Shown: positions 1 through 9,999, counted from the stretch's first letter. The stretch: 47,919 bases of DNA from Burkholderiales bacterium (GCA_947377275.1 CANCFV010000220.1:1-47919); one strand, 5' to 3'. The notes: generated by a model not told the origin, from the sequence alone. Numbers and translations are program-made.

Positions 1-371
1 GGATCGGGATCGCGCAGCTTGCCTGCGGCGAGCGCCGCGTCGATCTCGCTGCTCATGCGGTTGTTGTTCACGACGTCTTCGGCGCCATCCGGCAGCTTGG
101 CAGCCGCGCCCGTGGCCGCCTCTTTGACCTCATCGCCGTTGACGATGTAGGCACGGTTGCCCGACACCTTGACGGTGTCTGCAGCCAGGGCCTCCAGAAA
201 GGGCAACAGGGCAGGATCGCCCTTGGCCAGCACCTTCTGCAAGGCCACCACACGGTTGTCGTTGTCTCCCGCCGAGATGGCGAAGGCCTCCTCGGGTGTC
301 AGCGCGTGGGCACTGCCCCAGGCCACCGCGCCCAGCAAACCTGCGGCGACCAGCGTGCGAAATCGTGGCAT
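1..371 (-). CDS. urtB: Urea ABC transporter permease UrtB, N-terminal part (cut by window edge)
   Basis: Reading leftwards from an ATG at 371, the first 123 codons give a signal-peptide-like start (MPRFRTLVAAGLLGAVAWG, cleavage near AHA) and then a soluble stretch with LTPEEAFAISAGDNDNRV and EDVVNNNRMSSEID. This is the extracytoplasmic leader domain that proteobacterial UrtB proteins carry before their membrane helices. UrtB is one of two inner-membrane permeases of the ATP-driven high-affinity urea importer UrtABCDE. It lies directly downstream of urtA on the same strand, in the usual family order. The membrane part and the rest of the operon are outside the window, so transport function is inferred from the N-terminus and the neighbour. 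Confidence 0.88.
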   Translation of the reverse strand, partial: MPRFRTLVAAGLLGAVAWGSAHALTPEEAFAISAGDNDNRVVALQKVLAKGDPALLPFLEALAADTVKVSGNRAYIVNGDEVKEAATGAAAKLPDGAEDVVNNNRMSSEIDAALAAGKLRDPD

Positions 372-386
372 CACTTCGAATCCCAG

Positions 387-425
387 AAAAAAAAGCGCCC
401 CGCTGGAGGAATCCCCAGTGGGGCG
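387..425 (-). terminator. Hairpin with T-tract between urtA and urtB (terminator or attenuator)
   Basis: On the minus strand an 11-bp GC-rich stem (396-406 pairing with 415-425, one G-U pair, 6-nt loop) is followed by eight Ts (387-394). It lies after urtA and just before urtB. It is a good intrinsic terminator; partial read-through would make the binding protein UrtA more abundant than the permeases, as is common for ABC importers. Confidence 0.75.
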
Positions 426-529
426 AACCGCTCTGCTACATGGTTCAACCCGTCAATCAACCGGCCCACCAGGCGGCCATCCGGCCACCTGATGGACCCG
501 TCGCGGGGACGGGCACCCGATTCAAGAGA

Positions 530-1807
530 TCACTTGCCTTCAGGCTCGTCCTTCTTCTTGTCGTTGCCTTCGATGAAGGGGCTCCAAGGTTGGGCCTTGA
601 CCGGGCCAGGGGTCTTCCAGACCACCTTGAACTGGCCGTCGGCCTTCACCTCGCCGATGAACACGGGCTTGTGCAGGTGATGGTTCTTCGGGTCCATGGT
701 GGACATGAAGCCGCCCGGTGCCTTGAAGGTCTGGCCAGCCATGGCGGCAATGACCTTGTCGGTGTCGGTGGAGCCGGCCTTCTTCACAGCCTGGGCCCAC
801 ATGTTGATGCCGATGTAGGTGGCTTCCATCGGGTCATTGGTCAGCGGCTTGTCCTTGTGACCAGCGATGCCCTTGGCCTTGGCGTAAGCCGACCACTTCT
901 TGATGAACTCGTCGTTGGTCGGGTTCTTGATGGACATGAAGTAGTTCCAGGCAGCCAGGTGGCCGACCAGAGGCTTGGTGTCCACACCGCGCAGCTCTTC
1001 CTCACCCACCGAGAAGGCGACGACCGGCACGTCCTTGGCCTTCAGGCCCTGGTTGCCCAGTTCCTTGTAGAAAGGCACGTTGGAGTCACCGTTGATGGTG
1101 GAGACCACTGCCGTCTTTTTGCCTTCAGAAGCGAACTTCTTGATCTTGGCAATGATGGTCTGGTAGTCGGAGTGACCAAACGGGGTGTACTCCTCCATGA
1201 TGTCGGCATCGGCCACGCCCTTGGACTTCAGGAAGGCGCGCAGGATCTTGTTGGTGGTGCGGGGGTAGACGTAGTCGGTGCCCAGCAGCACGAAACGCTT
1301 GGCCGAGCCGCCGTCCTTGCTCATCAGGTACTCGACGGCAGGAATGGCTTGCTGGTTGGGGGCTGCACCCGTGTAGAACACGTTCTTCTCCAGCTCTTCA
1401 CCTTCGTATTGCACGGGGTAGAACAGCAGGCCGTTGTTTTCTTTGTAGACAGGCAGCACCGACTTGCGCGACACCGAAGTCCAGCAACCGAAGGTCACGG
1501 CAACCTTGTCTTGCGTCAGCAGTTGCTTGGCCTTTTCGGCGAACAAAGGCCAGTTCGAAGCGGGGTCAACCACCACGGGCTCGAGCTTCTTGCCCAGCAG
1601 GCCGCCCTTGGCGTTGATCTCGTCAATGGCCATCAGGACGGTGTCCTTGAGCACGGTTTCAGAAATCGCCATGGTGCCCGACAACGAGTGGAGCACGCCC
1701 ACCTTGATGGTGTCAGCGGCTTGGGCCATGGTGCTGAAGGCCAGACCTGCGACGCCCAAGGCGACTGCGGTCAGGGAAGCGGTGGCGCTGCGACGAGAAA
1801 TGTTCAT
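530..1807 (-). CDS. urtA: Urea ABC transporter substrate-binding protein UrtA
   Basis: The protein has 425 residues. The ATG at 1807 is preceded by GGAG at good spacing; the open frame continues upstream without support. A signal peptide (MNISRRSATASLTAVALG, cleavage near AQA) is followed by DTIKVGVLHSLSGTMAISE, SNWPLFAEKAKQLL, FGCWTSVSRKSVLPV and FYPVQYEGEELEKN, which are hallmarks of UrtA among the branched-chain amino-acid/amide binding proteins. It binds urea in the periplasm and delivers it to UrtBC. The acidic, lysine-rich tail is usual for the family. It is the first gene of the operon and divergent from a spermidine-synthase-like gene. A urease cluster lies 7.6 kb away, fitting a urea scavenging pathway. 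Confidence 0.95.
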   Translation of the reverse strand: MNISRRSATASLTAVALGVAGLAFSTMAQAADTIKVGVLHSLSGTMAISETVLKDTVLMAIDEINAKGGLLGKKLEPVVVDPASNWPLFAEKAKQLLTQDKVAVTFGCWTSVSRKSVLPVYKENNGLLFYPVQYEGEELEKNVFYTGAAPNQQAIPAVEYLMSKDGGSAKRFVLLGTDYVYPRTTNKILRAFLKSKGVADADIMEEYTPFGHSDYQTIIAKIKKFASEGKKTAVVSTINGDSNVPFYKELGNQGLKAKDVPVVAFSVGEEELRGVDTKPLVGHLAAWNYFMSIKNPTNDEFIKKWSAYAKAKGIAGHKDKPLTNDPMEATYIGINMWAQAVKKAGSTDTDKVIAAMAGQTFKAPGGFMSTMDPKNHHLHKPVFIGEVKADGQFKVVWKTPGPVKAQPWSPFIEGNDKKKDEPEGK

Positions 1808-1848
1808 GTGAGGACGCTCCTTAGAGGCGGTGGGTTGAACGAATCGAG

Positions 1849-1864
1849 TGCATTCAGTGTGCCC
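1849..1864 (-). promoter_or_regulatory. Candidate sigma-54 promoter of urtA
   Basis: On the minus strand GGGCAC-ACTGA-ATGCA gives the GG-N10-GC spacing of a -24/-12 element, about 42 nt before the urtA ATG. Each half has one mismatch to TGGCAC/TTGCA. NtrC and sigma-54 control of urea uptake is well known in proteobacteria, but one imperfect match by eye is weak evidence. Confidence 0.35.
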
Positions 1865-1883
1865 AGCCACCCTGAGATGCGAA

Positions 1884-1901
1884 ATACGCCACATGGCGTA
1901 T
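1884..1901. promoter_or_regulatory. Inverted repeat in the urtA/methyltransferase intergenic region
   Basis: ATACGCC-ACAT-GGCGTAT is a perfect 7-bp inverted repeat with a 4-nt spacer. It sits about 20 bp upstream of the candidate urtA promoter and between two divergent genes. It could be an operator for either. No matching regulator is evident. Confidence 0.4.
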
Positions 1902-1949
1902 CGGCGGCGTCTTTGCGATGCATCCGTTGCGCATGCGAGACTGCCGGCC

Positions 1950-2687
1950 ATGAACGACGAACCCCAGCTGCACCAGAACAGCCAGACCCTGTCTTTGAGC
2001 TTCGAGAGCACCCTGATCCAGAGCTGCATGAGCCTGATCGACCCAGACGAGTTGGTGCTCGACTACACCCGCACGATGATGAGCGCCCTCCTCTTCAACC
2101 CCCAACCCGAGTCGGTGTTGATGATTGGCCTGGGCGGCGGCTCAATGCTGAAATACCTGCACCGCCATGTGCCTGGTGCCGACATCACCGTGGTTGAGAT
2201 CAGCCAAAGCGTGATCGACATGCGCCACGCCTTCCACATCCCCGACGATGACGAACGTCTGCGCATTGAGTGCGCCGACGGCGCCAAATTCATGGCCAAG
2301 CCCCCGCGTCGCTACGACCTGATCCTGGTCGACGGCTTCACCGGTGAAGGGATTGCGCCGGCGCTGTGCTCGCGCAGTTTTTACCTGAACGCCCGCAAGG
2401 CCTTGACCGCCGAGGGCTTCGTGGTGGCCAATGTGCAAGCCGACACGGCCCAGACGCGTGAGATCGCACAGCGCATGGTCAAGGCCTTCGAGGGCGCGCT
2501 GATTTCGGTCGAATCCGACGAAGGCGGCAACGAGATCGTTACCGCTGGGCCACGGCACCTGTTTGAGCAATGCCGGGCCGATTTTGAATCGCACTGGCAG
2601 GCCTTGCTGCCTGTGCACCAAGCCACGCTGGCCGTGTCATCAAGCCGCATCCAAAGGGCCCTGATCAAGGGCTTCCCGTTGACCTGA
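1950..2687 (+). CDS. Spermidine-synthase-like SAM-dependent methyltransferase family protein
   Basis: The protein has about 245 residues from the ATG at 1950; the open frame extends upstream but homology-like sequence begins here. SVLMIGLGGGSMLKYLHRH is the glycine-rich nucleotide-binding loop of the spermidine synthase fold. It is followed by ITVVEISQSVIDMRHAF, then DGAKFM and YDLILVDGFTGEGIAP. These match short SpeE-like proteins of Burkholderiales. No separate polyamine genes are nearby, so true aminopropyltransferase activity is not shown. It is divergent from urtA. Confidence 0.75.
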   Translation: MNDEPQLHQNSQTLSLSFESTLIQSCMSLIDPDELVLDYTRTMMSALLFNPQPESVLMIGLGGGSMLKYLHRHVPGADITVVEISQSVIDMRHAFHIPDDDERLRIECADGAKFMAKPPRRYDLILVDGFTGEGIAPALCSRSFYLNARKALTAEGFVVANVQADTAQTREIAQRMVKAFEGALISVESDEGGNEIVTAGPRHLFEQCRADFESHWQALLPVHQATLAVSSSRIQRALIKGFPLT

Positions 2688-2725
2688 GCCCATGCAAGTG
2701 GCTGGCGGGTGCTGGGCTATGCTGC

Positions 2726-3271
2726 ATGCAAACTGACTTTGCGATGACGCCCATGGCCTTCAACTTTTGCCCCCAATGTGCGCAGCCCTTGCACAGCAAG
2801 TTGGACGAAGGCGTGCCACGCCGAGCCTGCCCCGACAGCGCCTGCGGTTTCGTCCACTGGGACAACCCCACGCCCGTGGTGGCGGCCGTGGTTGAACACG
2901 AAGGCCACATCATCTTGGCGCGCAATGCGGCCTGGCCGATCCCGTTTTACGCGCTGGTGACTGGCTTTTTGGAAAAGACCGATGCCAGCCCGCACGAAGC
3001 CATCTTGCGTGAGGTCAAAGAAGAACTCGATCTGGACGGCACTGCGGCCAACTTCATTGGCCACTACACCTTTGAGCGGCAAAACCAGATCATCCTGGCC
3101 TTCCACGTGCCCGCCACCGGCGTGATCAGGCTGAGCCATGAGCTGGTCGACCACAAACGCATTGAACCGAGCAAGGCGCGCTACTGGCCCGCGGCAACGG
3201 GCTTGGCCCTGCGCGACTGGCTGGTTCAGCAAGGCCACCAACCGCAAGCGATGGATTTGCCCAAGCTTTGA
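2726..3271 (+). CDS. Nudix hydrolase with N-terminal zinc ribbon
   Basis: An N-terminal zinc ribbon (FCPQC, then CPDSACGF) is followed by a Nudix core: GFLEKTDASPHEAIL then REVKEELDLDG. The Nudix box is slightly irregular, with Asp for the first Glu and one extra residue before REVKEE. The family hydrolyses nucleoside diphosphates linked to other groups, such as NADH, ADP-ribose or capped RNA; the substrate here cannot be told. In-frame ATGs at 2726, 2744 and 2753 are all without a clear ribosome-binding site, and 2753 (MAFNFCPQC) looks most natural. Confidence 0.85.
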   Translation: MQTDFAMTPMAFNFCPQCAQPLHSKLDEGVPRRACPDSACGFVHWDNPTPVVAAVVEHEGHIILARNAAWPIPFYALVTGFLEKTDASPHEAILREVKEELDLDGTAANFIGHYTFERQNQIILAFHVPATGVIRLSHELVDHKRIEPSKARYWPAATGLALRDWLVQQGHQPQAMDLPKL

Positions 3272-3391
3272 CGCTTTGATGCGAGCCCAAAGCAAGGGTT
3301 ACCCCTATTGTTGAGCCCCACAATTGGCAGATTTGCACGCGACGCGTATCGTTCTACTTTCCCCGAACTACGCATCCGCAAAGGCCTCCCC

Positions 3392-4666
3392 ATGTCGTCC
3401 CCTGCTTCAAAACCCATCTACAAGTCGCTGTATGTGCAGGTCTTGACGGCGGTGATCATTGGCGTGTTGCTCGGTCACTTCAACCCCGAGGTGGGCGCGA
3501 GCATGAAGCCGCTGGGCGATGGCTTCATCAAGCTGATCAAAATGATCATCGCGCCGATCATCTTCTGCACGGTGGTAGTGGGTATTGCCGGCATGGAAGA
3601 CATGAAAAAAGTCGGCAAAACCGGCGGCCTGGCCTTGATCTACTTTGAGGTGGTGTCGACCTTGGCCCTGATCATCGGGCTGGTGGTGGTGAACGTGCTT
3701 CAGCCTGGCAGTGGCATGCATGTGGACCCCAGCACGCTCGACACCAAGGGCATTGCGGCCTACACGGCGCCTGGCAAGATGCAAAGCACGGTCGAGTTCT
3801 TGCTCAACGTGATCCCAACCTCCGTGGTGGACGCCTTTGCCAAAGGCGAGATCCTGCAAGTGCTGCTGTTCTCGGTGCTGTTCGGCTTTGCGCTGCACAA
3901 GTTTGGCGGGCGTGGCACCCAGGTGTTCGACTTCATCGAGAAGCTCTCGCATGTTTTGTTCGACATCGTCGGCATCATCATGAAAGTGGCCCCCATCGGT
4001 GCCTTCGGTGCCATGGCCTTCACCATTGGCAAGTACGGTGTCGACTCGCTGTTCTCGCTGGGCAAGCTCATGGGCGCGTTCTACCTGACGTGCTTGCTGT
4101 TCGTGTTTGGCGTGCTGGGCATCATCAGCCGCCTGCATGGCTTCAGCATCTTCAAGTTCGTTCGCCACATCAAAGAAGAATTGCTGATCGTGCTGGGCAC
4201 TTCATCGTCTGAGTCGGTGCTGCCGCGCATGATGGAAAAGCTCGAAGGCTTGGGCGCACGCAAGTCGGTGGTCGGTCTGGTCATCCCGACGGGCTACTCG
4301 TTCAACCTGGATGGCACCTCGATTTACCTGACGATGGCCGCGGTGTTCATTGCGCAAGCCACCGACACGCCCATGACCTTGACGCAGCAGATCACTTTGC
4401 TGGCTGTGTTGCTGCTGACGTCCAAAGGTGCTGCGGGCATCACGGGCAGCGGCTTCATCGTGCTGGCTGCTACCTTGTCGGCCGTGGGACATGTGCCCGT
4501 CGCAGGCCTGGCCTTGATCTTGGGCATTGACCGCTTCATGTCAGAGGCCCGCGCACTGACCAACATGGTGGGCAACGGTGTGGCCACGCTTGTGGTGGCC
4601 AAATGGACGGGCGATCTGGACATGCAAAAGCTCCAGTCCACCCTGAACGCACCCGCCGCAAAATGA
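3392..4666 (+). CDS. dctA: C4-dicarboxylate:cation symporter DctA
   Basis: The protein has 424 residues. The start at 3392 has AAAGG about 8 nt upstream; the frame is open further upstream without support. The sequence is strongly DctA-like (DAACS/SLC1 family): [20 protein letters not shown] at the start, [19 protein letters not shown], the serine-rich re-entrant loop [25 protein letters not shown], and the C-terminal [15 protein letters not shown] that forms the substrate and cation site. It imports succinate, fumarate and malate with Na+ or H+ across the inner membrane. It is convergent with the response regulator downstream; no DctBD pair is adjacent. Confidence 0.96.
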   Translation: MSSPASKPIYKSLYVQVLTAVIIGVLLGHFNPEVGASMKPLGDGFIKLIKMIIAPIIFCTVVVGIAGMEDMKKVGKTGGLALIYFEVVSTLALIIGLVVVNVLQPGSGMHVDPSTLDTKGIAAYTAPGKMQSTVEFLLNVIPTSVVDAFAKGEILQVLLFSVLFGFALHKFGGRGTQVFDFIEKLSHVLFDIVGIIMKVAPIGAFGAMAFTIGKYGVDSLFSLGKLMGAFYLTCLLFVFGVLGIISRLHGFSIFKFVRHIKEELLIVLGTSSSESVLPRMMEKLEGLGARKSVVGLVIPTGYSFNLDGTSIYLTMAAVFIAQATDTPMTLTQQITLLAVLLLTSKGAAGITGSGFIVLAATLSAVGHVPVAGLALILGIDRFMSEARALTNMVGNGVATLVVAKWTGDLDMQKLQSTLNAPAAK

Positions 4667-4688
4667 GTTTTGTGTGAACGCCCGTTGA

Positions 4689-4733
4689 GGCGCTCAGGGC
4701 GCTCAGGGCGTTCAGGGCGTTCAGGGCGTTCAG
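4689..4733. repeat. Five tandem 9-bp repeats between convergent genes
   Basis: Five head-to-tail copies of GGCG(C/T)TCAG lie between the dctA stop and the response-regulator gene. The first two have C at position 5, the last three T. The last copy supplies the TCA that is the response regulator's stop codon on the minus strand. A short, slippage-prone repeat. Confidence 0.9.
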
Positions 4734-5689
4734 CGCATTTTAAGCTGTGTCACGCGGCTCATGGCCAGGCCTGCTGCGGCTGTTCGGGTTTCAACGCCGA
4801 GCTTGGCAAACACGTGCTCCAGTTGCTTTTTGACCGTGGCGGGGCTGCTGCCCAGGATGTCGCCAATGTCGCGGTTGGTCTTGCCCTTGACCACCCAGTA
4901 CAGCACCTCGCCTTCGCGCGTGGTGAGTTTGAACTCCTGGCTCAGGGCGTCCATGGCAGCTTGGTCTGAGCTTTCTTGCATCACCAGCAGCCACTCGTCG
5001 TCGCCGGTGGGCTGGTGCAAAGCAAAGCTCAAGCGACTGGCGCCTTGATTGACGGCCCACAGGGGGGGAGACACCGGTGGTGTGCCTTGGGCCGCGTCTT
5101 GCAAAGCGCGCTGCACCGCTGTGCCCAGCCAGTCGACCAACTCGGGCGGCGAGACGGTGTCGGGCGAGTCAAAATAGCGCTGCATCAGGGTGCGCGCCAA
5201 AGGCGTTTGCCACAAGATGCGGCCATCGCTGACGCGCACGGTGAGCGATGCATGGCCGAACGCATCCAAAGCGTTGCGAGCCTGGCGGGCCTGACGCGCG
5301 CTTTGCATGTGAGATGCAATGCGTGCCAGCACCTCACGGGGCCGCAAGGGCTTGATGACGTAATCGACCCCACCGGCATCAAACGCAGCCACCACGTGCT
5401 CGGTCTCGGTCAAGCCAGTCATGAACACGATGGGGATGTGAGCGGTTTCAGGCTGGGCCTTGAGCCGACGCGCCACCTCGAAGCCATCGATGCCGGGCAT
5501 GATCGCGTCCAGCAAGATGATGTCTGGCACGGCCTGGCTGGCACGCTGCAACGCCGCCTCGCCGTGCGTGGCCACCAGCACGGTATAGCCCGCTTCGTCC
5601 AGAGCATCGTGCAAGAGCGAGAGGTTGTCGGGCACATCGTCCACGATGAGGACGACGTCGGTGCGGCTGCGGTCGAGTCTCTCAAACAT
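4730..5689 (-). CDS. LuxR/NarL-family response regulator, partner of the transporter-kinase
   Basis: The protein has about 319 residues from the ATG at 5689; the frame is open further upstream but lies inside the preceding kinase gene. The receiver domain shows LIVDDVPDN (acidic pocket), the phosphoryl-acceptor Asp at about residue 61 in LLDAIMPGIDG, and the conserved Lys in YVIKPLRPRE. A middle PAS-like segment of roughly 110 residues is followed by a C-terminal LuxR helix-turn-helix with LTTREGEVLYWVVKGKTNRD and VKKQLEHVFAKLGV. It starts 32 nt after the hybrid kinase stop on the same strand, so the two are probably a cognate pair. The setting between urea transport and urease suggests, without proof, control of nitrogen or urea genes. 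Confidence 0.9.
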   Translation of the reverse strand: MFERLDRSRTDVVLIVDDVPDNLSLLHDALDEAGYTVLVATHGEAALQRASQAVPDIILLDAIMPGIDGFEVARRLKAQPETAHIPIVFMTGLTETEHVVAAFDAGGVDYVIKPLRPREVLARIASHMQSARQARQARNALDAFGHASLTVRVSDGRILWQTPLARTLMQRYFDSPDTVSPPELVDWLGTAVQRALQDAAQGTPPVSPPLWAVNQGASRLSFALHQPTGDDEWLLVMQESSDQAAMDALSQEFKLTTREGEVLYWVVKGKTNRDIGDILGSSPATVKKQLEHVFAKLGVETRTAAAGLAMSRVTQLKMR

Positions 5690-5721
5690 GGGGGGTACAG
5701 CGGCTTTCGTGGTGAGCGTGG

Positions 5722-8700
5722 TCAGGCACGTGATTGTGCCTGGGCCAAAGCCTGCGTCAGCAAGTGCGCCATGGCATCGAGCTGAAACTGTTTGGCCATG
5801 CCGCGCAAGCGCTGCACGAAGGCCTCGCAATGGGGCTCCGCCACTGCGATCTGATCGAGCGCTTTGTGCACCCCGCGGATGTAGCCGGCATGGATCTGGT
5901 CTTCCAGGCTGTGCAAAGCCGCCAACGAAGGCAGCAATTCGGCGTCACCATCAGCTGCCTTGCCTGTTGGCGCGCTGACCGCCGCATCCACACGCTCGGC
6001 CATGATCCATTGCAACTGCAGGCGCTTGCCCAGCCAATCCAGCAACTCGCCCACGCGCACGGGTTTGACGATGAAGTCGTCGGGTGTGATGCCCACGTCG
6101 TTGTCCAAAGCCTTGTCAAAGGCATTGGCCGACACGATGGCGGCAGGTGCAGCGCTCAAGCCCTCAGCCTGAATGGCGCGCAAGGTGGCCCAGCCGTCCA
6201 GCCCTGGCATGGCCAGGTCCATGAAGATGGCGTGAGGCTTGAGGCCGCTCGGACTGTGCTTGAGCTGGCCCAGGCAATCGACGCCCGACGCCAGGGGCGT
6301 GACCTCGAACCCCAAGGGCTCGAGCACGCGCACCAGCAAGCCACGATCGGCCTCTTCGTTGTCAACCACCCAAATGCGCTGGCGCTCGCCCACATACCCC
6401 GTGCGCTGCCCACGGACCACCACGCGAGGCACATCGGCCGCGCGCACCTGCGGCAAAAACAAGCGGATGCTGAAGGTGGTGCCCAGCCCCAAGGTGCTGC
6501 TCACGCGCATTTCACCACCCATGAGGTCGGTCAGCATCTTGCTGATGGTCAAGCCCAGGCCCGTGCCACTGGCCGAGTGCCCAGCCGCAGACGACCCGCG
6601 GGCGAAGGGCTCGAACACCTTATCGATCTCGTCTTGCGAGATGCCTGGGCCAGTGTCGGTGATGTCCACCTGGGCGATCTCGCGGGCATAGCGCACCTTG
6701 AAGGTCACCTGCCCTTGGGAGGTGAACTTCACCGCATTGCCCAAGACATTGATGAGGATCTGCCTGACACGGCGTTCATCGGCGCGCACGGCCTCCGGCA
6801 AGGCGGGGTCGATGTCGGCCACGAAGCGCAGGTGCTTGGCGCGCGCCTCGTGTTCGATCAGGCCGGTGATCTGCTGCAGCAAGTCACCCAGGCGCACGGG
6901 CTTGACATCCAGCGTGAGCTTGCCGCCTTCGATGCGGGCGATGTCCAGCGTGCCTTCAATCAACGACAGCAAATGGTCGCCGCCCCGCTTGATCACGCCC
7001 ACCGCGTGCTTGACGTGTTCGGGCAGGCGCTGGTCTTCATCGAGCAATTGTGCGTAACCCAAGATGCCATTGAGCGGCGTGCGCAGCTCGTGGCTGATGG
7101 TCGATATGTAGCGGCTCTTGGCCTGGTTGGCCTGCTCGGCCGTTTGCTTGGCTTGCTGCAACTTGTCGTCGGTGATGCGGTGCAGGTCGATTTCGCGCAC
7201 CAGCAAATGCGTCTGACGGTTCGATTCTTCTTGCGCCACTTGCCGGCTCTTGTGCGTCAGCACCACCCACCAGGCCACCACGCCCAGCACCAAGGCCAAC
7301 GCGGCAAACACCTTGACGAAGGCCGCGCGCAGCATGTCGGCCGCCGCTTCGGTTGAGGTGAGGTCCAGCACGTCGAGGTCGCGGATTTGCTGTTGGTAGA
7401 CCAGGCCAAACACACCCGCCAACAGCGGCGTGAGCACCAGCATCACCAGCAGGAACTGGCCCAATTCGGTGTCGAGCCTTTGCCATACAGCCTGCGGCAT
7501 CAAGCGCTGGCCCACCTCTCGCCATTGCTGGGCCCAGCTCGCTTTGGGCTTGCACAGGTCTTGGCAGCGGGCATCAAGCGAGCAGCAGAGCGAACAAATG
7601 AAGCCCTGGTACGCGGGGCAATGGGCCACGTCGTCTTGCTCGTATTCAGATTCGCACACCGTGCAGCGGTGCAAGGCGCGCAAACGGATCACCTTGGCCA
7701 GAGGGGCGCCGTCCGATGGCAATACAGCCTGCGTCGCCCCCGAAGCCGCGCCTGCCGAGCAGCCTGCCAGCGCCTCGCCTTGTGCCCCGACCTGAGCGAA
7801 AGGCTGGCGCGCCAAGTAATAGCGCCCTTGCGTGCGCCAGGCAATCAGGGGCGAGGTCAGCAAGGCCACCACCATGGCGATGACGGCCGAAAACGCTTGG
7901 GCATAGTCCCCCAACCACCCCACATAAGCCATGACCGACACCATAGAAGCCAAGCCCATGGCGCCCACGCCCACGGGGTTGATGTCAAACAGGTGCGCCC
8001 GCTTGAACTCGATCCCCTGGGGAGACCAGCCCATGGGCTTGTTGATGACCAGGTCGGCCACCACGGTCATGATCCAGGCAATGGCGATGTTGGAATACAG
8101 ACCCAACACCTTGCTCAGGGCCTGGAACAGGTTCAGCTCCATCAACAACAAGGCGATGACGGCGTTGAACACCACCCAGACCACCCGCCCGGGGTGGCTG
8201 TGCGTCACACGCGCAAAGAAGTTGGACCAAGCCAGCGAGCCCGCATAGGCATTGGTCACGTTGATCTTGAGCTGCGAGATCACCACGAACAGCGCCACGG
8301 CGGCAATGGCCCATGACTGGTGCGCAAAGACCAGCTCCCAGGCGACGAGGTACATCTGGTTGGGGTCGAGCGCACGTTCAACCGGCACCGACAAGCTGAT
8401 GGCCAGGTAGGCCAGCAGCGCACCACCCAACATCTTGAGCACACCAGGGATCACCCACCCGGGCCCGCCGACGAACACCGCCGCATACCAGCGCGCCCGA
8501 TGCCCCGGCTTGGCCTCGGGCATGAAACGCAGGTAATCGGCCTGCTCGCCCATCTGCGTGATCAGGGCCACGCCCACCGTCAAGGCCGAACCAAACGAGA
8601 GCAGGTCGAAGCCGGGGTGATCACCCGTCTGACCTGCATAGCCGCTCAGGTCATGCAGGATGCCCGGATGTGCCTGAAACACATACACAAACGGCAGCAC

Positions 8701-9327
8701 CAGCATGCCGAGCCAAATGGGCAAGGTCAGCAACTGCAAGCGGCTGATGATGGTGACGCCGTGGGTGACCAAAGGCACCACCACCAACGCGCAAATCAGG
8801 TAGCCCCAGGCAGGGGGGATGTCAAAGGCCAGGTCCAGCGCATAGGCCATGACGGCGGCCTCCAGCGCGAAAAAGATGAAGGTGAACGAGGCGTAGATCA
8901 GCGAGGTGATGGTCGAGCCGATGTAGCCAAATCCGGCACCGCGGGTGAGCAGGTCCATGTCGACACCGTGGCGAGCAGCGTAGACGCTGATGGGCCAGCC
9001 CGCCAGCAAGATGATCAAGCCGGTGGCCAGGATCGCCCAGAAGGCGTTGACGAAACCGTGATCGACAAGCAGGGTGGCGCCCACGGCCTCAAGCACCAAA
9101 AACGAGGCCGCACCGAAAGCCGTGTTGGCCACGCGCCATTCGCTCCAGCGGCGGGCAGAACGCGGGGTGAAGCGCAGCGCGTAGTCTTCGAGCGTTTCAG
9201 ATGCAACCCAGGTGTTGTAGTCGCGGCGCACCTTGACCACGCGCTGCAAGGCCTCGGTGGCACCGCTGGCCTCGGTGGGCACAGGCTGCGCGGCGGCGGC
9301 GCGGGTGGTTTGGTCTGGCTCTTGCAT
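5722..9327 (-). CDS. NCS1-type transporter fused to hybrid histidine kinase
   Basis: The 1,201-residue protein has, in order: a nucleobase:cation symporter-1-like membrane domain (about residues 50-495, starting at [20 protein letters not shown]); a cysteine-rich linker (about 554-592: CTVC, then [19 protein letters not shown]) that may bind metal; two membrane helices (about 625-645 and 672-690); a HisKA domain with His746 in [13 protein letters not shown]; a HATPase domain with [16 protein letters not shown] and GTGLGL; and a receiver domain with [11 protein letters not shown]. The C-terminal tail is helical but lacks a clear Hpt histidine. The likely idea is that substrate binding or flux through the transporter fold is sensed and relayed to the adjacent regulator, as in CbrA, which uses a different transporter fold. 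A purine, allantoin or urea-related ligand is a guess from context. The gene is divergent from ureA with only 70 bp between. Confidence 0.93.
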   Translation of the reverse strand: MQEPDQTTRAAAAQPVPTEASGATEALQRVVKVRRDYNTWVASETLEDYALRFTPRSARRWSEWRVANTAFGAASFLVLEAVGATLLVDHGFVNAFWAILATGLIILLAGWPISVYAARHGVDMDLLTRGAGFGYIGSTITSLIYASFTFIFFALEAAVMAYALDLAFDIPPAWGYLICALVVVPLVTHGVTIISRLQLLTLPIWLGMLVLPFVYVFQAHPGILHDLSGYAGQTGDHPGFDLLSFGSALTVGVALITQMGEQADYLRFMPEAKPGHRARWYAAVFVGGPGWVIPGVLKMLGGALLAYLAISLSVPVERALDPNQMYLVAWELVFAHQSWAIAAVALFVVISQLKINVTNAYAGSLAWSNFFARVTHSHPGRVVWVVFNAVIALLLMELNLFQALSKVLGLYSNIAIAWIMTVVADLVINKPMGWSPQGIEFKRAHLFDINPVGVGAMGLASMVSVMAYVGWLGDYAQAFSAVIAMVVALLTSPLIAWRTQGRYYLARQPFAQVGAQGEALAGCSAGAASGATQAVLPSDGAPLAKVIRLRALHRCTVCESEYEQDDVAHCPAYQGFICSLCCSLDARCQDLCKPKASWAQQWREVGQRLMPQAVWQRLDTELGQFLLVMLVLTPLLAGVFGLVYQQQIRDLDVLDLTSTEAAADMLRAAFVKVFAALALVLGVVAWWVVLTHKSRQVAQEESNRQTHLLVREIDLHRITDDKLQQAKQTAEQANQAKSRYISTISHELRTPLNGILGYAQLLDEDQRLPEHVKHAVGVIKRGGDHLLSLIEGTLDIARIEGGKLTLDVKPVRLGDLLQQITGLIEHEARAKHLRFVADIDPALPEAVRADERRVRQILINVLGNAVKFTSQGQVTFKVRYAREIAQVDITDTGPGISQDEIDKVFEPFARGSSAAGHSASGTGLGLTISKMLTDLMGGEMRVSSTLGLGTTFSIRLFLPQVRAADVPRVVVRGQRTGYVGERQRIWVVDNEEADRGLLVRVLEPLGFEVTPLASGVDCLGQLKHSPSGLKPHAIFMDLAMPGLDGWATLRAIQAEGLSAAPAAIVSANAFDKALDNDVGITPDDFIVKPVRVGELLDWLGKRLQLQWIMAERVDAAVSAPTGKAADGDAELLPSLAALHSLEDQIHAGYIRGVHKALDQIAVAEPHCEAFVQRLRGMAKQFQLDAMAHLLTQALAQAQSRA

Positions 9328-9397
9328 GATGTGGCGTTATCGTGGGCATGGCGTCGCAATTTCGATGCCGTCCACCTCATTTGCACCCACACGCCCC

Positions 9398-9700
<303 letters not shown>

Positions 9701-9804
9701 ATTGCATCAAAACGCACCACGGTGGCGCAAATCGGCGCTGAGTCGCCCGTATCCCGCCCCGTGAAACCACACAACACTCCCACACACCCACAGAAAGCAC
9801 CAGC

Positions 9805-9999
9805 ATGAAACACGCACATCTCGTTTCAGTTGCCCTTCGTGCCGCAGGCGCCCTGCTCCTGTCGACAAGCCCGGCTTGGGCTCACGAAGGCCACGGCATG
9901 CCTGGCATCAGCCACTGGCACAGCAGCGATGCGTTCGGCTTTGTGGGCATCGCCGCCGTGGTAGCCCTGGCCGTGTGGTTCAGCAAGGGCGACCAATGA
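9805..9999 (+). CDS. Small His-rich secreted/membrane protein inside the urease operon
   Basis: The 64-residue protein has a signal peptide ([19 protein letters not shown], cleavage near AWA), a short periplasmic segment rich in possible metal ligands ([16 protein letters not shown]), and one hydrophobic helix ([15 protein letters not shown]) ending in KGDQ. Its stop overlaps the ureB start (ATGA), so it is translationally coupled to a urease subunit. Small proteins are seen at this place in related urease operons, but I know no established function. The His/Met-rich stretch makes nickel handling an attractive but unproven idea. Confidence 0.8.
   Translation: MKHAHLVSVALRAAGALLLSTSPAWAHEGHGMPGISHWHSSDAFGFVGIAAVVALAVWFSKGDQ

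Noticed and set aside
296..2197. 633-codon plus-strand open frame across urtA
   Set aside because: It is antisense to the clear urtA coding sequence; long antisense frames are expected in GC-rich codons, and its translation has no recognisable motif.
4689..4733. Tandem repeats considered as a CRISPR-like array
   Set aside because: Units are 9 bp, directly adjacent and without spacers; no cas genes are present. No CRISPR array was seen anywhere in the window.
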